Assembly: GCA_938030845.1 (NCBI GenBank)
Contig: CALHIC010000202.1
Coordinates: forward strand, 1-5,828
Source of the DNA: an uncultured Oribacterium sp.
GTDB lineage: Bacteria > Bacillota > Clostridia > Lachnospirales > Lachnospiraceae
DNA length: 5,828 nt
Direction: 5' to 3'
This document shows positions 4,707 through 5,828 of the stretch, piece by piece. Under the pieces are notes generated by a model, which did not search any database, was not told the origin of the DNA, and was given only the letters and a program-made list of their open reading frames with translations. The number at the start of each line of letters is the position of its first letter. Positions within the stretch are counted from its first letter, which is position 1. Both the position numbers and the translations under genes were made by a program.

Positions 4707-5828
4707 TCACAATTTTATGAACTTTTCACGTCGTTCTTCTCTTCCTGTCAGGTAGATTTCCTGAAATAATTGTCCCGCAAATAAATCCCACTTCATCAGC
4801 CTTATATTTTCCCATTCAGGATGCTCCTTCAGAGCATTTCCTAATCGAAAAATGCTGTTTGGAGGAAGGTGAGACAGCAAATCTCTCCCTAAGCTGCTTG
4901 CGGCTAAAATTCTGTAATAGGGAGAGACTTTATCCAATTCTCCCCTTGCCTCCTCTTCTCTTATATCCAAAAGAATATGGAGTAGAGACCTGCTTACTCT
5001 GCTATAAGTATAATTTTTCCCTTTAAGATATTGAATCCACTGCGTAAAAGGAAGTTTTTTCGCAAAAGAAGCTTCTATTCTATTTGCCAGTTCCGAAGAT
5101 ACATCCCAAAAAGAATCCAAAGCAATATTATCTCTTTTTAATTCCATTAAACGATAGCGAAGAAAAGGATAGAGCTTCTCCGCTTCTGTATAGCAACGGT
5201 GATCACAATCCTTTCCGCAGCTTTCCCGAATATCCTTCCGGATGCTGTGGGCGGAAGCAAGGTGCAAGTTTCTCCAAATTATTCCCACCTCCATAGAAGA
5301 ATGAAGTCTCTCTAAAGCCATTAAGTAGGAAATTCCCAAACCGTCATTGGCCAAAATTTTCCCCGTAAAAAAAGCTTCCAAAGCTATTTCTCTCGCCCTG
5401 GGATAAGAATTTCCCTTTGCCATAAATTCCTTTAATTGTTTTTGATATTCCTTTTCCTGACCCTCTTTCTCTCGAAGAAAAAACTTTGCAAGGCTTCTAA
5501 GCCTATTTAAATCGTAGGATTCCGAGCCGAAAACCAATATATCCACAAAGGATAGCTCTTCCAAAATCTTAATGGCTCCGTAAGCAAAATATTCACTGGA
5601 TGCCAGGGAATAAAGAACCGGCAGTTGGATAACAAGGTCTATTCCCTTGTTTACCGCCTTCTCTGCCCTTTCAAATTTTGAAAAAAAAGCAGGTTCTCCC
5701 CTTTGTACAAAGTCTCCAGACATTACCGTTACAATATACTCCGCCTGAAAATCCTGACGAATCCCTTGGAGTAAGTATTCATGTCCCTTATGAAAGGGGT
5801 TAAACTCACTGACTACACCGGCTACCTT
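4707..5828 (-). CDS. tmcAL: tRNA(Met) cytidine acetate ligase TmcAL (YlbM family), 5' end just outside window
   Basis: TmcAL activates acetate with ATP and transfers the acetyl group to N4 of the wobble cytidine (C34) of elongator tRNA-Met, in the cytoplasm. The frame stays open to the window edge and begins KVAGVVSEFNPFHKGH. Family members typically begin M-K-x-V-G, so only the start codon at about 5829-5831 is probably missing, giving about 374 residues. With that numbering the nucleotidyltransferase HxGH motif is H14-K-G-H17, followed by MSGDFVQRGEPAF (37-49), the LPVLYSLASSEYFA segment (70-83), FGSE (101-104), N162 in the NDGLG stretch, R187, and SAHSIR (193-198). From memory, G102, N162 and R187 match the family's ATP-contact positions. 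The protein is somewhat shorter than the roughly 400 residues usual, and the region after R187 is compact. Stop TGA is at 4707-4709. darA follows after 30 bases. Confidence 0.92.
   Translation of the reverse strand, partial: KVAGVVSEFNPFHKGHEYLLQGIRQDFQAEYIVTVMSGDFVQRGEPAFFSKFERAEKAVNKGIDLVIQLPVLYSLASSEYFAYGAIKILEELSFVDILVFGSESYDLNRLRSLAKFFLREKEGQEKEYQKQLKEFMAKGNSYPRAREIALEAFFTGKILANDGLGISYLMALERLHSSMEVGIIWRNLHLASAHSIRKDIRESCGKDCDHRCYTEAEKLYPFLRYRLMELKRDNIALDSFWDVSSELANRIEASFAKKLPFTQWIQYLKGKNYTYSRVSRSLLHILLDIREEEARGELDKVSPYYRILAASSLGRDLLSHLPPNSIFRLGNALKEHPEWENIRLMKWDLFAGQLFQEIYLTGREERREKFIKL

Noticed and set aside
5084..5296. Plus-strand open frame opposite tmcAL
   Set aside because: It is antisense to a conserved gene, with no protein signature.

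Overview
All seven genes in this window lie on the minus strand, so transcription runs from high to low coordinates. In that order they are: tmcAL (only its first codon appears to lie outside the window), darA/pstA (a PII-like c-di-AMP receptor), pta, ackA, rpmF (ribosomal protein L32), a small rubredoxin, and a flavodiiron protein. The gene set, the strong AGGAGG-type ribosome binding sites and the moderately AT-rich sequence point to an anaerobic, acetate-forming low-GC Gram-positive of class Clostridia. A Lachnospiraceae-like organism is my best guess; no genus is claimed.

Region 1 (about 5828-4344) is tmcAL followed 30 bases later by darA, very likely one transcript. Region 2 (4343-4203) is a 141-base intergenic stretch. 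It holds a long-armed inverted repeat just after darA, then an 11-bp inverted repeat whose loop contains a consensus extended -10 (TGCTATAAT). The same bases could end readthrough from darA and start pta-ackA transcription. Region 3 (4202-1980) is pta and ackA, 15 bases apart, together the acetyl-CoA to acetyl phosphate to acetate plus ATP pathway. Region 4 (1979-1836) is a 144-base spacer with alternative hairpins. In many relatives this position holds a DUF177/YceD gene, which is absent here. Region 5 (1835-1616) is rpmF with a clear intrinsic terminator. Region 6 (about 1540-40) is a separate transcription unit with its own promoter-like region, a rubredoxin and a flavodiiron protein 3 bases apart, which form an oxygen/nitric-oxide reductase couple.

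Functionally, AckA makes acetate and ATP, and TmcAL uses acetate and ATP to acetylate the anticodon cytidine of elongator tRNA-Met. The c-di-AMP sensor sits between them. Whether this neighbourhood reflects a regulatory link is inference. No mobile element, CRISPR array, tRNA or rRNA is seen. The most interesting material is in the intergenic regions and in small departures from family consensus in DarA and TmcAL. No clearly new system is evident.
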